Of a stretch of DNA of 64,000 nt, positions 17,574-26,838 are shown in pieces (the first letter of the stretch is position 1; each line of letters begins with the position of its first letter). Source of the stretch: Tunturiibacter gelidiferens (GTDB taxonomy: Bacteria; Acidobacteriota; Terriglobia; Terriglobales; Acidobacteriaceae); NCBI RefSeq assembly GCF_014201335.1, contig NZ_JACHEB010000003.1:186001-250000 (forward strand). The letters run 5' to 3'. The translations under genes were made by a program, and so were the position numbers. Under the pieces are notes generated by a model. The model did no database searches. It was not told where the DNA came from and was given only the letters and a program-made list of their open reading frames with translations.

Positions 17574-20500
17574 TCATTGTTTCGTAAATGGGAATGTGAG
17601 TTTATAGAGGAGCCGCGACCAGCCGCGCCGCGAAGATCGGAAGATTACGTGTCCCGGAACGATGAGTGAGAATTTGGTCCCGTCCTTTACAGACGTCTGC
17701 AACATCAGACGCGCGCCGATCTTGGATGCACGCTCTTTCATGCCTGTAATTCCGAAGTGACCTGGTTTACCTGTTTGTATCAGGTCTGGATCGAAACCGC
17801 GCCCGTTATCGTCAATCTGAATCTTAAGGTCTCGACCGTAACTCACAGCAATCGTCATCGCTGAACCGTTGGAATGGACACAGGCATTTCGAATCGCTTC
17901 AAAAGCGATGCAATACACTTCCTCTCTGGCGACAGGATGGAGGGGGCAGACATTGCCAGTAACTGTCAGAAATACCCGCGTAGATCTGGGTGCGCATTCA
18001 TCTGCGGTATGCCGAAGAACCTCGGATAACTCTTCGGACGACGTCGCATTACGAAGAGACTCGAGAGCGGCTCGACCTTCATCCATCGCCTGTGAAAGCC
18101 ATTGCGAAAGCTTCGCCAGAGACAGCTTCGCCCTGGCTGGATCATCCAGGTATTCCTCTATTCCGTCGGCCACCAGCTTGCTTCCCTGAATCGTCTGTAA
18201 CAGCGTGTCATGCAACTCACGAGCCAGTCTCGTTCGCTCGCTTAAGCGCTCATCAAATCTAACCTTCATGGATTTGGCGTATCTATTCATCCTGAAGAGA
18301 TACAGCATAGAAGTCAGCAATATCATCGCAACTACACACAAGGCTTTAAACAACTTGGTTTGATACCATGCGGGCGGAATACTGAAGAACAGCGTTGCTC
18401 CGGCTTCGTTCCAAACCTGATCATTGTTGCAAGCGATCACGTGAAACCGATATTGCCCGGGACCTAGGTCGTTGTAAAGCGCTTGCCGTCGCGTGCCTGC
18501 TTCCTGCCAGGATGCATCTCGACCCTCAAGCCGGTAACGAAATCTCACCTGCCGTGGGTTAACGAAACTTAATGCCGTATAGTCGATTTCCAGATCACGT
18601 ACCAGTGGTGGTAGACGAACTGTACCCCCGGCAGAAAACTGCTTTCCATCTGCTGCTACGCTCTCCACATGCACCGGGGGTGGAATTTCATTGCGAAACA
18701 GGTGGCTCGGATCGATCATTTGCAAGACAACTTTGTTGGCGAACCAGAGTCGTCCATCGCTTGATTGTGCGGTAGGGTTGTAGTCGGCCTTTCCAGACTG
18801 TAGGCCATCGAATGAATCGAAGACCCTCGTAATGACTATAGCTTTTGGGTCATTCCACCATTTTTGAATCTCTTGCTTGTCTATTCGAACCAAGCCGCAC
18901 TCCATATAGAGCCAGAGCGCCCCTTGATGATCCCAATTCATTCCAATAGTGGCATCGCAGGGCAGGCCGTTGCGAGAGGTCAGGGTTTGAGTCATGCTAT
19001 TTCGCCACGCAATCAAGCCATATGCCGTTGTGGCAAATACGGAGTCGTCGGAATTGACAGCGACTTGGCGGACCTCATCCGATTCCGAGTGCGGAAAAGT
19101 AAATACATCAGCTTGGCCATTGCGGAATCTTGCCAAGTTGCCATCTCGAAGTCCCAACCAGATTGCGCCATGTGAATCAGCCGCGAGAAGGCGTGCGGAC
19201 GGAATTACTGCCGCTGGATATTCCTCGACCACCTTCAAGTTTCGGATACGGATCAACTCTCTATCCGACCCACTGACTTCAGCCCAAATGTCGTGGTTTA
19301 TATCCTCGGTCATCCCTACGATGAATCGGGTCGAACTTCCATCGCTCCGAACGACGCGGCTGAACCGGCCTTGTTTGTACAAAAACAGATCAGAATCGAT
19401 GCCCACCCACAATTGACCAGCGTGATCTGCGAAGAGCGCAGTCACCTCATTGCCTGGCAGGCCTGCGCCCGATCGAACAGACGATATACGACCATCCTTT
19501 ATCGAGTCCAGGCTGTTGCCATTGGCAAGCCAAACCGTGTCGTCCGAAGAGACAACAACGGACACCACGTTGTCCACGCTGAGTCCTTCCCGCGTTGAAA
19601 ATGTGACGACCTGCGGTCGATGGAAACTCTCAATACCACGCGTCGTAACAGCCCAAATCCCGCCTTCGCGGTCCTCATAGAAACTCCTCACTTTGTTCGC
19701 GGAGAGGCCGTCTTCCGAGCGAAATCGATCTACATGGCTGCCGTGGATGTGATAAATCCCCTGGTTCGCCGTTCCCACCCACAGTCCTCCATCGCGGTCG
19801 AGCAATAAGGCGATTACGCTCAAGGTTGAGCTATCCAAACCCGGCTCGATCAAGGGTTTCCAAATTCCGTCTCTGAACTGCTGAAGTCCCCGGCCTTTAC
19901 CTTTCCAGGCCATTCCAACCCATAGCGATCGATCCGGACCCTGCGCGAGGGCCATCACGCCGTCATGCCCCTCTGAGTTCTCAAGTCCAGGCGAAAGATA
20001 GTTCGCGAAAGAATTCGGCTGCCAGCGGAAGAGGCCACGATCTGTGCCCGCCCAGAGATTTCCCGATATATCCCTGATGAGCGTAGCTGAAAGGCCCGTA
20101 AGGGTGACGCCATCTGCTTTGTCCAGACAATGAATGAGGGTGCCTGAAGCTTCACACAGTGGGGGCGATCTCTGTACGCCATCACGAGTAAACCAGATTT
20201 TCCCTGCAGGGTCCTCAAAGAGCGAAAATACCGCGTCGCCAAAATTGGGAAACTGGACTAGTTTCCCGTCCACGAAGTGTGCAAGGCCGGCTAGTGTCCC
20301 AATCCAGAGACTTCCATCCCTTACCCCGAGCAGAGAGGTTATCCAGTTCGATGGTAAGCGTTTCCCATCCGGGGATGCCCATGGCAGAAACCGTGAACCG
20401 TCAAAGCGCATTAGACCAGATCCTGTGCCGATCCAAAGGTAACCATCGCTGGTCTGTGCAACCACGCTGGGCGGCCCACTAAAGTATCCATCCTGCGTCA

Positions 20501-20675
20501 GCCATGCGGCGTGTGCAAACTGAGAAACATTCATGTTGGGGTCAAGGGCCCTGGCGGGAACAGACAGGACTGAAATAAGCCACATCCAGCAGAAGCTCAA
20601 TACAAGCGCGCGCGAAGGATCGGCGGCATGGCGCTTTCGATCATCATCGCGTGGTCGGCAAATCTCAACGCTCAT
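17574..20675 (-). CDS. Propeller-domain sensor histidine kinase 2
   Basis: 1033 residues with the same module order as the other propeller kinases in this window. The start is firm: ATG at 20675 with AAGAGG 5 nt upstream. A charged N-terminus (RPRDDDRKRH) precedes a signal/anchor helix (ALVLSFCWMWLISVLSVPA). Propeller blades run from about 50 to 680 (for example GYLWIGTGSGLMRFDG). The Y_Y_Y end is FHVIACNNDQVWNEAG, a membrane helix lies near 770-790, and the acceptor His is near 819 in ELHDTLLQTIQ, with Glu instead of the usual Asp two residues before it. ATPase motifs are EAIRNAC, DDNGRGF and GHFGITGMKER. It is the most diverged of the four, with shorter N1/N2 spacing and SEELSEVLRHT in place of the NDLAAALR consensus. 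No adjacent response regulator. Confidence 0.9.
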   Translation of the reverse strand: MSVEICRPRDDDRKRHAADPSRALVLSFCWMWLISVLSVPARALDPNMNVSQFAHAAWLTQDGYFSGPPSVVAQTSDGYLWIGTGSGLMRFDGSRFLPWASPDGKRLPSNWITSLLGVRDGSLWIGTLAGLAHFVDGKLVQFPNFGDAVFSLFEDPAGKIWFTRDGVQRSPPLCEASGTLIHCLDKADGVTLTGLSATLIRDISGNLWAGTDRGLFRWQPNSFANYLSPGLENSEGHDGVMALAQGPDRSLWVGMAWKGKGRGLQQFRDGIWKPLIEPGLDSSTLSVIALLLDRDGGLWVGTANQGIYHIHGSHVDRFRSEDGLSANKVRSFYEDREGGIWAVTTRGIESFHRPQVVTFSTREGLSVDNVVSVVVSSDDTVWLANGNSLDSIKDGRISSVRSGAGLPGNEVTALFADHAGQLWVGIDSDLFLYKQGRFSRVVRSDGSSTRFIVGMTEDINHDIWAEVSGSDRELIRIRNLKVVEEYPAAVIPSARLLAADSHGAIWLGLRDGNLARFRNGQADVFTFPHSESDEVRQVAVNSDDSVFATTAYGLIAWRNSMTQTLTSRNGLPCDATIGMNWDHQGALWLYMECGLVRIDKQEIQKWWNDPKAIVITRVFDSFDGLQSGKADYNPTAQSSDGRLWFANKVVLQMIDPSHLFRNEIPPPVHVESVAADGKQFSAGGTVRLPPLVRDLEIDYTALSFVNPRQVRFRYRLEGRDASWQEAGTRRQALYNDLGPGQYRFHVIACNNDQVWNEAGATLFFSIPPAWYQTKLFKALCVVAMILLTSMLYLFRMNRYAKSMKVRFDERLSERTRLARELHDTLLQTIQGSKLVADGIEEYLDDPARAKLSLAKLSQWLSQAMDEGRAALESLRNATSSEELSEVLRHTADECAPRSTRVFLTVTGNVCPLHPVAREEVYCIAFEAIRNACVHSNGSAMTIAVSYGRDLKIQIDDNGRGFDPDLIQTGKPGHFGITGMKERASKIGARLMLQTSVKDGTKFSLIVPGHVIFRSSRRGWSRLLYKLTFPFTKQ

Positions 20676-20962
20676 GAGACCTCTTTTACACCTTGTTTGC
20701 CATGTCTAACCAGTCTTCAAATTGCGGCGCGGCGCAACAAGCGCAACGAAATTGTCGTGCGATCCGTCTCCACGTGCTGTAGCAAAGCAATCGCCGCATC
20801 CGCGCAGCGGTAATTGTTCCTCTGTGGGATTCGAGCGATCCATACGCCGGACTGGAACTGAAAGCGTTGGGAGACGAAGGCCACACCTTTGCGGTTGCCA
20901 CGTTAATCCAGTTAAGGAAGATGTGACTGGTGTGGAGACGGTTCATCGCTAAAGCAATTTGC

Positions 20963-23900
20963 TTAGTGGAGATCGGCTTTCGATTGGAAGGGCTCAACCA
21001 GCCAATCGCGAAGTCTCCTGGACGGATTCCTGTAGATCGCCTGCCCTGGTATGACAACGGACACAACCGTACCACTCTGAGGGGAGCTCGATATGTTGAA
21101 ACTGCCTCCCATAAACAGCGCTCGCTCGCGCATTCCCGCCAAGCCAAAATGTCCCGATTTGCCGCTTCGCAGGACGTACTCGTCAACACCGCGCCCGTTG
21201 TCCCGGACCGTGAGGTGGAAGCGTCTCTTGTATTCTAGTTCGACCCATAAATCACGTGCTCCAGAGTGAGCACACGCGTTACGGATGGCTTCATAAGCTA
21301 TACGATACACCTCATCGCGCGCAATCGGATGCATCTCCCGAATGGTGCCCACCGTCGAAATGCTGACAGCTATTCTGGCGCCACTAATGCAATCATCGGC
21401 CACGCGATGAAGTGCTCCTACCAAATCATTGGCCTCTACGGAGGAGCTTCTCAGGGCTTCCAATGCAGCTCTGCCCTCTATGCTCGCACGGTCAAGCCAT
21501 TCAGAAAGGCGATCCAATGCGCGACCCGTTATACGTGAGTCATCCAAGTGTTCCCGCGCATTGTCTGCAACCATCTTGCTGCCTTGAATTGTTTGCAGGA
21601 GTGTGTCGTGAAGATCCCGTGCAAGTCTAGTCCGCTCCTGTAAACGTTCGTCGAAACGCTGTCTAAGAGTCTTGGCGAACCTACGCAATCGATACACATA
21701 TGCGAAGAATACGATCACAAGAAATAAGAGCGCCGCTAGGGCACGGAACCAGAGAGTTTGAAACCAAGCTGGTGGCACCGTGAAGGCAAGCTCTGTGCCC
21801 CGCCAGTTGCATACCCCGTCATTGTTGCAAGCGGTAACGTGAAATACGTATGGACCCGGCTTTAAATCGTTGTAGAACGCCTGACGCCTTCGCCCAACTT
21901 CTGTCCAGTTAGTATCATGGCCAACCAGACGGTAACGAAAGTGGACTCGTTCGGGGATCACGTAGCTCAGAGCAGCATAGTCGAGTTCGATCTGACGCGT
22001 GTGCATTGGGAGTTTCAGCTGTTGAGCCAATGAAACGTCATTACCATCGACGATTAGCCGTTCGAGCTTTACCGGTGGGGGCGTTTCATTGAAGGGCAAG
22101 TGTTGCGGATCGATGACCTGGAAGTCATAATCGCTGGCGGACCATATCTTGCCATCAGGAGTTTGCGCCGGGTTTCCGTTTGAGAGATTTGGGCGTGACC
22201 CTTCGAGTGCATCGAAGACTCGGGCATGAACATGCTCGGCAGGATTTTGCCACCACGCGGCAAGATCGGAATCGGATACACGCACGATACCGCAATGGAG
22301 ATAGAACCACTTGAAGCCGCGGCCATCGTCGTGGATGTTAACCCCGCTATCGCAAGGCATCCCAGAGGCGGTGGTCAAACTTCTCGCCTGACCCTCGAAG
22401 TATCGAATGAAGCCTTGCTGCGTCACGATCCAGAGAGCGCCGTCTGAATCCTCCATGAGGTTCTCGACTCTGTCGTTGAAGCCGCCCGCAACTACACGTT
22501 CAAATCGGCCGTTGCGAAACGAGAAGAGACCATGCACAGATGCGCCTATCCAAATGCCTCCCGCGGCGTTCGGCGCAAGTGCATTCATCACCTGCTTTCC
22601 CACAACGGCGGAGACTCCGATTCGGTTGATTACTTGATAGTTGCGAATCTGAATCAAGCTGGATTCGTGGTTACCCAGATTCTCAACGGATGCCCAGATG
22701 TCATGCGTGTGGTCTTCCGTGATGTAAGCTACGTATCCGCCTTTTCCAGCTGGAAATCCACGGACTGCGGAAGCGATCCGCTGATCTCGCTTAACAAAGA
22801 GTTGATCCCCGGATCCGATCCAGAGATTGTCTTGGGAATCTGTGAAAAGGAATTGCACATCTTCCAGCAGCCGGCCTTTATCGTCCCTTAGTTGAATCAG
22901 GGTCTTTCCCGATAGTTCAGCCAGTGTGTGGCTCCCCAGGTAGACCGATCCTCTGCGATCCGTTGCAACACCGTTTGCATGGTCTGCGAGCGATCCTTCA
23001 CTTGCCGTAAAACTAAGAACAGCGTAATCCCTGAAGTGATCAATGCCCTTCGGGGTGACAACCCAAATTCCTCGTTCGTGGTCCTCGAAGATCGAAAGAA
23101 CGTTGCGATCGCTAAGGCCATGAATCGCGCCAAAGTGATCCAAACGCCCATCGACAATTCGATACAGCCCCTTGTCGGCCGTTCCAATCCATAGAGCCCC
23201 ATTCTGGTCTGGAAGGAGCGCGGATACCGAGAAGATACGGCCGTCAATTCCGGGAGCCGTGTAGCAGGTCCAATGCCCGTTTGCACGACGAAGGAGACCG
23301 GCGCCCTGGCCGCTTCGTTTTAGCCCAGCCCAGACCTCGCCATCCGTGGTGCTGGCCATGCTGGTGATCGAACTCAACCCTCTACCATTTGAGAGTGATG
23401 GAACAAGCTCGGTATCGGGTCTCGTTCCTGGCTTCCAGCGGCAGATGCCCTCGGCGCTTCCCACCCAAAGAAAACCGTCGGTGCTCGTCGTATTCGCGGC
23501 GCCCCTGACGCAGGAGAATCCTTCATTCTTCCCGAAGCAGGTGAGATCCGTCTCACCCACCTTACAGAGCGCACTTGGATTGTTGTGGGCTCCACTGATG
23601 CCCATCCACAGCCCGCCGTCACGGTCTTCAACGAATGGACCCGGCCAGCGCGGGCCTCCGGGATAGGTGTAAACGTGGCCATCTCTGATCCTCGCGAGGC
23701 CTCGGTCTGTGCTCACATAAAGCGATCCGTCACGGGCCCCGAATAAATGCCACAAGGAAATGCTGGGAAGAGACTCGCCGGGTAGTGAAGTCCATTTGGT
23801 GAACCGCATGCCGTCAAAGCGATACAGGCCATTCTCCGTACTGACCCAAATGTATCCATCCGTGGTTTGACTGAGAGCCTGCGGCGTACCCATCAAACCA

Positions 23901-24052
23901 GCGTCGCCCGTGCGCCACGCCCGATGGGCAAGCTGTGTAAGCCTTGTCGTAGGTTCGACAGACTGTGCTCTGGGTGGCGCGAAGATCAGCAACAGAACTG
24001 CGGCCAGGAGAGCCATATGACGTGATACGTTCGCGTTTGCTTGGACATTCAT
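20963..24052 (-). CDS. Propeller-domain sensor histidine kinase 3
   Basis: About 1029 residues from the ATG at 24052 (a TTG at 24091 overlapping the regulator's stop codon is an alternative that would give direct translational coupling). The signal helix is MALLAAVLLLIFAPPRAQS. Blades include GYIWVSTENGLYRFDG and ALWIGTADKGLYRIVDG. The Y_Y_Y domain ends VFHVTACNNDGVCNWRG, followed by a membrane helix near 765-785. His is near 818 in DLHDTLLQTIQ. ATPase motifs are EAIRNACAHS, DNGRGVDE and GHFGLAGMRER. It lies immediately downstream of a NarL-type regulator (24088-24717) and a DHp-only protein, so the three form one minus-strand operon and the regulator is its obvious partner. Confidence 0.9.
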   Translation of the reverse strand: MNVQANANVSRHMALLAAVLLLIFAPPRAQSVEPTTRLTQLAHRAWRTGDAGLMGTPQALSQTTDGYIWVSTENGLYRFDGMRFTKWTSLPGESLPSISLWHLFGARDGSLYVSTDRGLARIRDGHVYTYPGGPRWPGPFVEDRDGGLWMGISGAHNNPSALCKVGETDLTCFGKNEGFSCVRGAANTTSTDGFLWVGSAEGICRWKPGTRPDTELVPSLSNGRGLSSITSMASTTDGEVWAGLKRSGQGAGLLRRANGHWTCYTAPGIDGRIFSVSALLPDQNGALWIGTADKGLYRIVDGRLDHFGAIHGLSDRNVLSIFEDHERGIWVVTPKGIDHFRDYAVLSFTASEGSLADHANGVATDRRGSVYLGSHTLAELSGKTLIQLRDDKGRLLEDVQFLFTDSQDNLWIGSGDQLFVKRDQRIASAVRGFPAGKGGYVAYITEDHTHDIWASVENLGNHESSLIQIRNYQVINRIGVSAVVGKQVMNALAPNAAGGIWIGASVHGLFSFRNGRFERVVAGGFNDRVENLMEDSDGALWIVTQQGFIRYFEGQARSLTTASGMPCDSGVNIHDDGRGFKWFYLHCGIVRVSDSDLAAWWQNPAEHVHARVFDALEGSRPNLSNGNPAQTPDGKIWSASDYDFQVIDPQHLPFNETPPPVKLERLIVDGNDVSLAQQLKLPMHTRQIELDYAALSYVIPERVHFRYRLVGHDTNWTEVGRRRQAFYNDLKPGPYVFHVTACNNDGVCNWRGTELAFTVPPAWFQTLWFRALAALLFLVIVFFAYVYRLRRFAKTLRQRFDERLQERTRLARDLHDTLLQTIQGSKMVADNAREHLDDSRITGRALDRLSEWLDRASIEGRAALEALRSSSVEANDLVGALHRVADDCISGARIAVSISTVGTIREMHPIARDEVYRIAYEAIRNACAHSGARDLWVELEYKRRFHLTVRDNGRGVDEYVLRSGKSGHFGLAGMRERALFMGGSFNISSSPQSGTVVSVVIPGQAIYRNPSRRLRDWLVEPFQSKADLH

Positions 24053-24087
24053 ACTCTGACATTGTGTCCGTTCTGGAGGAAGGTGGT

Positions 24088-24717
24088 TCAAATCTGGAGC
24101 AAACCCCGCCGCAAGGCGATCGTGACCGCGTGCGTCCTGTCATTCGCCTGCAGTTTGTCAACGATATTTTTGATGTGAAAGTTGACGGTGGTCTCCGAGA
24201 TACCCAACTGATCGGCGATCTGCTTGTTCTTGTTTCCTTCGCGGATCAGTTCAAGGACTTCCAATTCGCGCGGCGTCAGATCCTCCTGCCCCATGTGCTC
24301 TGCCAAACTACTGCCTACGTCGGATGGGATATGCTTACGACCCATCGACACGGTCCGGATGATCCTTAGCAGCTCATTCTTCGGCGTGCTTTTAAGGACA
24401 TAGGCGGTAGCGCCAGCGCGGAGCGCACGCTGAATTTCGATATCCCCGCTTGAGGTTGTGAGCATCATAATCTTGGCGTGAGGAAACTCGCTTCGGATGG
24501 CAATCAAGGCTTCCGTGCCACTTGCACCAGGCAACCTCTGATCCATCAGGATCACATCTGGCTTGGTCCGGCGATATTCTTGAAGTGCCTCCTCGGCGGT
24601 CGATGCCTGAGCCACGGTCTCCATGTCCGCTTCGGCTGCAATGATCATGTTGAGCCCTTCACGGAATACGGGATGATCTTCAACGACCATGATGCGAATT
24701 TGTCTGGGTGTAGGCAT
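24088..24717 (-). CDS. NarL/FixJ-type response regulator
   Basis: 209 residues. The receiver domain (about 8-125) has the acidic pocket VVEDHP, the phospho-acceptor Asp in VILMDQRLPG, the switch Thr in MMLTTSSGD and the conserved Lys in YVLKSTP. The LuxR-type helix-turn-helix (about 145-209) reads LTPRELEVLELIREGNKNKQ then SETTVNFHIKNIVDKL. The start is firm: ATG at 24717 after AAAGGAG. Its 5' end overlaps the upstream DHp-only gene by 38 bp, and its stop touches the start region of kinase 3, so it is the likely output of that kinase. It would activate transcription as a dimer when phosphorylated. Confidence 0.92.
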   Translation of the reverse strand: MPTPRQIRIMVVEDHPVFREGLNMIIAAEADMETVAQASTAEEALQEYRRTKPDVILMDQRLPGASGTEALIAIRSEFPHAKIMMLTTSSGDIEIQRALRAGATAYVLKSTPKNELLRIIRTVSMGRKHIPSDVGSSLAEHMGQEDLTPRELEVLELIREGNKNKQIADQLGISETTVNFHIKNIVDKLQANDRTHAVTIALRRGLLQI

Positions 24718-25102
24718 GTTCTCCTTTCGCGATGTAACCATTATTGAACGCCCTAGCAGATCCACTTTCAAGCGATCTGAGCGCGCGATCACTCTCTCCT
24801 GCCGCTCCAGCAAGCCATGCTGACACCTGATTCAGTGCGTCTGTGGTCTCTGGCCCATCTGCCTTCCGTCGCACCTGATCAATGACGGATTTGCTGCGAC
24901 GAATCATCTGCTCCAAATGCGGGTGAACCGACTTCGCAACCACAGTGCGCTGCTCAAAACGTTGAGAATACGTATAGTCGAGTACCCGTTCGTAACGGCG
25001 AATACCGCGCCGGTACATCAAATGCAGGCCCAAGCCGAGGGCTGTAACTAGAGAGATTCCGATGGAGTACAAGACCAAAATAGGGATGTGAAGCGTTTCC
25101 AT
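24680..25102 (-). CDS. Membrane-anchored degenerate kinase dimerisation-domain protein
   Basis: 140 residues. One transmembrane helix (about 7-29) is followed by a helical region that lines up with the HisKA_3 domain of the neighbouring kinases: QRFEQRTVVAKSVHPHLEQM aligns with ERLEERTRLARDLHDTLLQT, and VSAWLAGAAGESDRALRSLE aligns with VSTWLERATLEGRAALNSLR. His60 occupies the phospho-acceptor position, but the acidic residue right after it is Pro61. There is no ATPase domain: the protein ends about 30 residues later. The 3' end overlaps the response-regulator gene by 38 bp. It could act as a decoy partner, phosphotransfer element or dimerisation inhibitor of kinase 3, or be a decaying remnant. 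The ATG at 25102 has no strong ribosome site. Confidence 0.65.
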   Translation of the reverse strand: METLHIPILVLYSIGISLVTALGLGLHLMYRRGIRRYERVLDYTYSQRFEQRTVVAKSVHPHLEQMIRRSKSVIDQVRRKADGPETTDALNQVSAWLAGAAGESDRALRSLESGSARAFNNGYIAKGEHAYTQTNSHHGR

Positions 25103-25712
25103 TGTCCGAACCCCCTAGCGACTTCGAACTTCGCCAGTCCAGGTAGATCCGTGGTCTCATAGAAGGAGAGCCACGCTTCCTAAAATTGAACACCGACACA
25201 GTGAATCATCACGACCAAGCGTATAGAGTCAGTAGAATGCCGCAAAGTCACTTTCCACAGTGTTCTGCCTGTAGTTCTCCATAGGCCCAGCCTTACCGAA
25301 ATCTTGGATCCTATTTGCGCAGTCCTCGGGTCTCAATTGACTGTCTGACCAGGGAGACTGGATTCGGCGTTCCGCTGAATCCGAGTAACAATAGCAGCTC
25401 ATCCCTATGCATTGAGCTCCGATGGCGCGGCGTCTTGGGATACGCAATCAAATTATGGCAGCGACTCCATCCCCTAGAGAGGAGCTTTTGACCTTCCTCA
25501 GAATGCGCTAAAGTTCACGGTGCTTGTATCTTCAGTGCCCGAGCCAGTTGTCAGGGATCAAACCGAATCTTGGGGCCTGTAGAAAAGAACAGGTTTGGCA
25601 CTCTTCGATCCGGGGGGGTGTTTCATCCACGCAGAGTCGATGCTTACTCCAGCACAGTGATTTACCTCGCCGACGGAGTCGCTTGCTTCGAGCATAATGC
25701 ACTGGAGAAACC
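25103..25712 (+). other. Divergent intergenic region with a stem-loop
   Basis: 610 bp between the regulator operon (minus) and the DM13 genes (plus). No frame resembles a known protein. A 9-bp stem (GGATTCGGC / GCTGAATCC, one G-T pair, 5-nt loop) lies at 25360-25382 without a T-run. Promoters for both flanking operons must be here but none is clear enough to place. Confidence 0.4.
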
Positions 25713-26129
25713 ATGAAGATTCACAGAATCATTGCCCTGTCCGCAGTTCTGACGTTGCCTGGGATGACCTCTCTAGCTCAGTCGGGCGCGATCCCAGCGA
25801 CCGGAACTTTCCACGGTGCCGTTCACAAGACCTCAGGCCGGGCTACGGTGTACCAGGCTACAGGAGGAACCATGCTCCGCCTCACCCATTTCTCAACCTC
25901 CAATGGTCCGAACGTACACGTCTTGCTCATCGCGGCGGAAGACGCGAAGGACGACGAAAACTTTCTCACCGAAAAAGTCGATCGAATTGACCTGGGACCG
26001 CTGAAAGGCAATGACGGCGATCAGAACTATGTCCTTCCGGCAGGAATCGATCTTGCGGCGTATAAAGCTGTTGCATTTCTTTGCGAGCGTTTCAATGCCA
26101 ACTTTGGAACGGTACCGCTCGAAAAGTAG
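25713..26129 (+). CDS. Exported DM13-domain protein
   Basis: 138 residues with a signal peptide (IIALSAVLTLPGMTSLAQS), then a single DM13 domain from about residue 30 to the end: GTFHGAVHKTSGRATVYQ, LRLTHFSTSNGPNVHVLL and the C-terminal FLCERFNANFGTVPL. DM13 is a small domain proposed from comparative analysis to take part in electron transfer, with an invariant cysteine. The single Cys in LCERF fits that residue. GGAG 5 nt before the ATG at 25713 fixes the start. A second DM13 gene follows 59 bp downstream. The physiological role is unknown. Confidence 0.85.
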   Translation: MKIHRIIALSAVLTLPGMTSLAQSGAIPATGTFHGAVHKTSGRATVYQATGGTMLRLTHFSTSNGPNVHVLLIAAEDAKDDENFLTEKVDRIDLGPLKGNDGDQNYVLPAGIDLAAYKAVAFLCERFNANFGTVPLEK

Positions 26130-26188
26130 GTCGCCACGCGCGTAGCGAGATCGCTCTGCCCCCAACAATCCCAACAGGAGACTCCAAT

Positions 26189-26695
26189 ATGACTTCTTCC
26201 TCGACTACCGCTACACCAAAACGAATTGCTCTAGGTGTTATCGGAGTAGTCATTCTCGCGGGGCTTTGGTTTGCCTTTCGCCCCGAAAAGCTCTTCATTA
26301 ATAAGAAGGTGAATGAAGCTCCTCCCGCCCAGGCCGCAGGTCAACTGACGCCACAGTTGACAGGCCGATTTGTAGGAGAGGTCCATAAGACTTCTGGACG
26401 CGCTAACGTGTATCAGCAAGCGGACGGCAGCCGTGTCTTGCGATTGACTGACTTTTCTACTTCCAATGGTCCCGCCGTGCACGTCTTGTTGATAGACGGG
26501 ACATCCACCGACCCCTCGAAAGACTTTGCTCTGGCGGCCGTGCAGAACGTCGATCTTGGAGATCTGAAAGGAAATCAAGGAGATCAAGACTATACAGTTC
26601 CCAAGGATGTTGATCTCAAAAAGTTCGGTACGGTATCGATCTATTGTGAACGCTTTCACGCCAACTTCGGTACCGCGAAGCTCGAGGATTTCTAA
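26189..26695 (+). CDS. Membrane-anchored DM13-domain protein
   Basis: 168 residues. An uncleaved N-terminal helix (RIALGVIGVVILAGLWFAF) replaces the signal peptide of the upstream paralogue. A linker then leads into a DM13 domain with GRFVGEVHKTSGRANVYQ, LRLTDFSTSNGPAVHVLL and YCERFHANFGTAKL. The start at 26189 is supported by AGGAG 8 nt upstream. It was evidently formed by tandem duplication with 25713-26129: one copy is soluble and periplasmic, the other is tethered to the inner membrane and faces the periplasm. The pairing suggests they interact with the same partner. Confidence 0.85.
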   Translation: MTSSSTTATPKRIALGVIGVVILAGLWFAFRPEKLFINKKVNEAPPAQAAGQLTPQLTGRFVGEVHKTSGRANVYQQADGSRVLRLTDFSTSNGPAVHVLLIDGTSTDPSKDFALAAVQNVDLGDLKGNQGDQDYTVPKDVDLKKFGTVSIYCERFHANFGTAKLEDF

Positions 26696-26838
26696 GGCGT
26701 CAGTGGCTTTCTGATTCGAGTGAGATTGCTTCTTCGCTCAGGAAGCGATTCAGGCTCTCTCGGATACTGAATCAGCACGCCACTTTGCGCGTCCGTCCAG
26801 AAGAGCAAGCCTAGCCGCAACAAAGAAACGGAAAAGTC

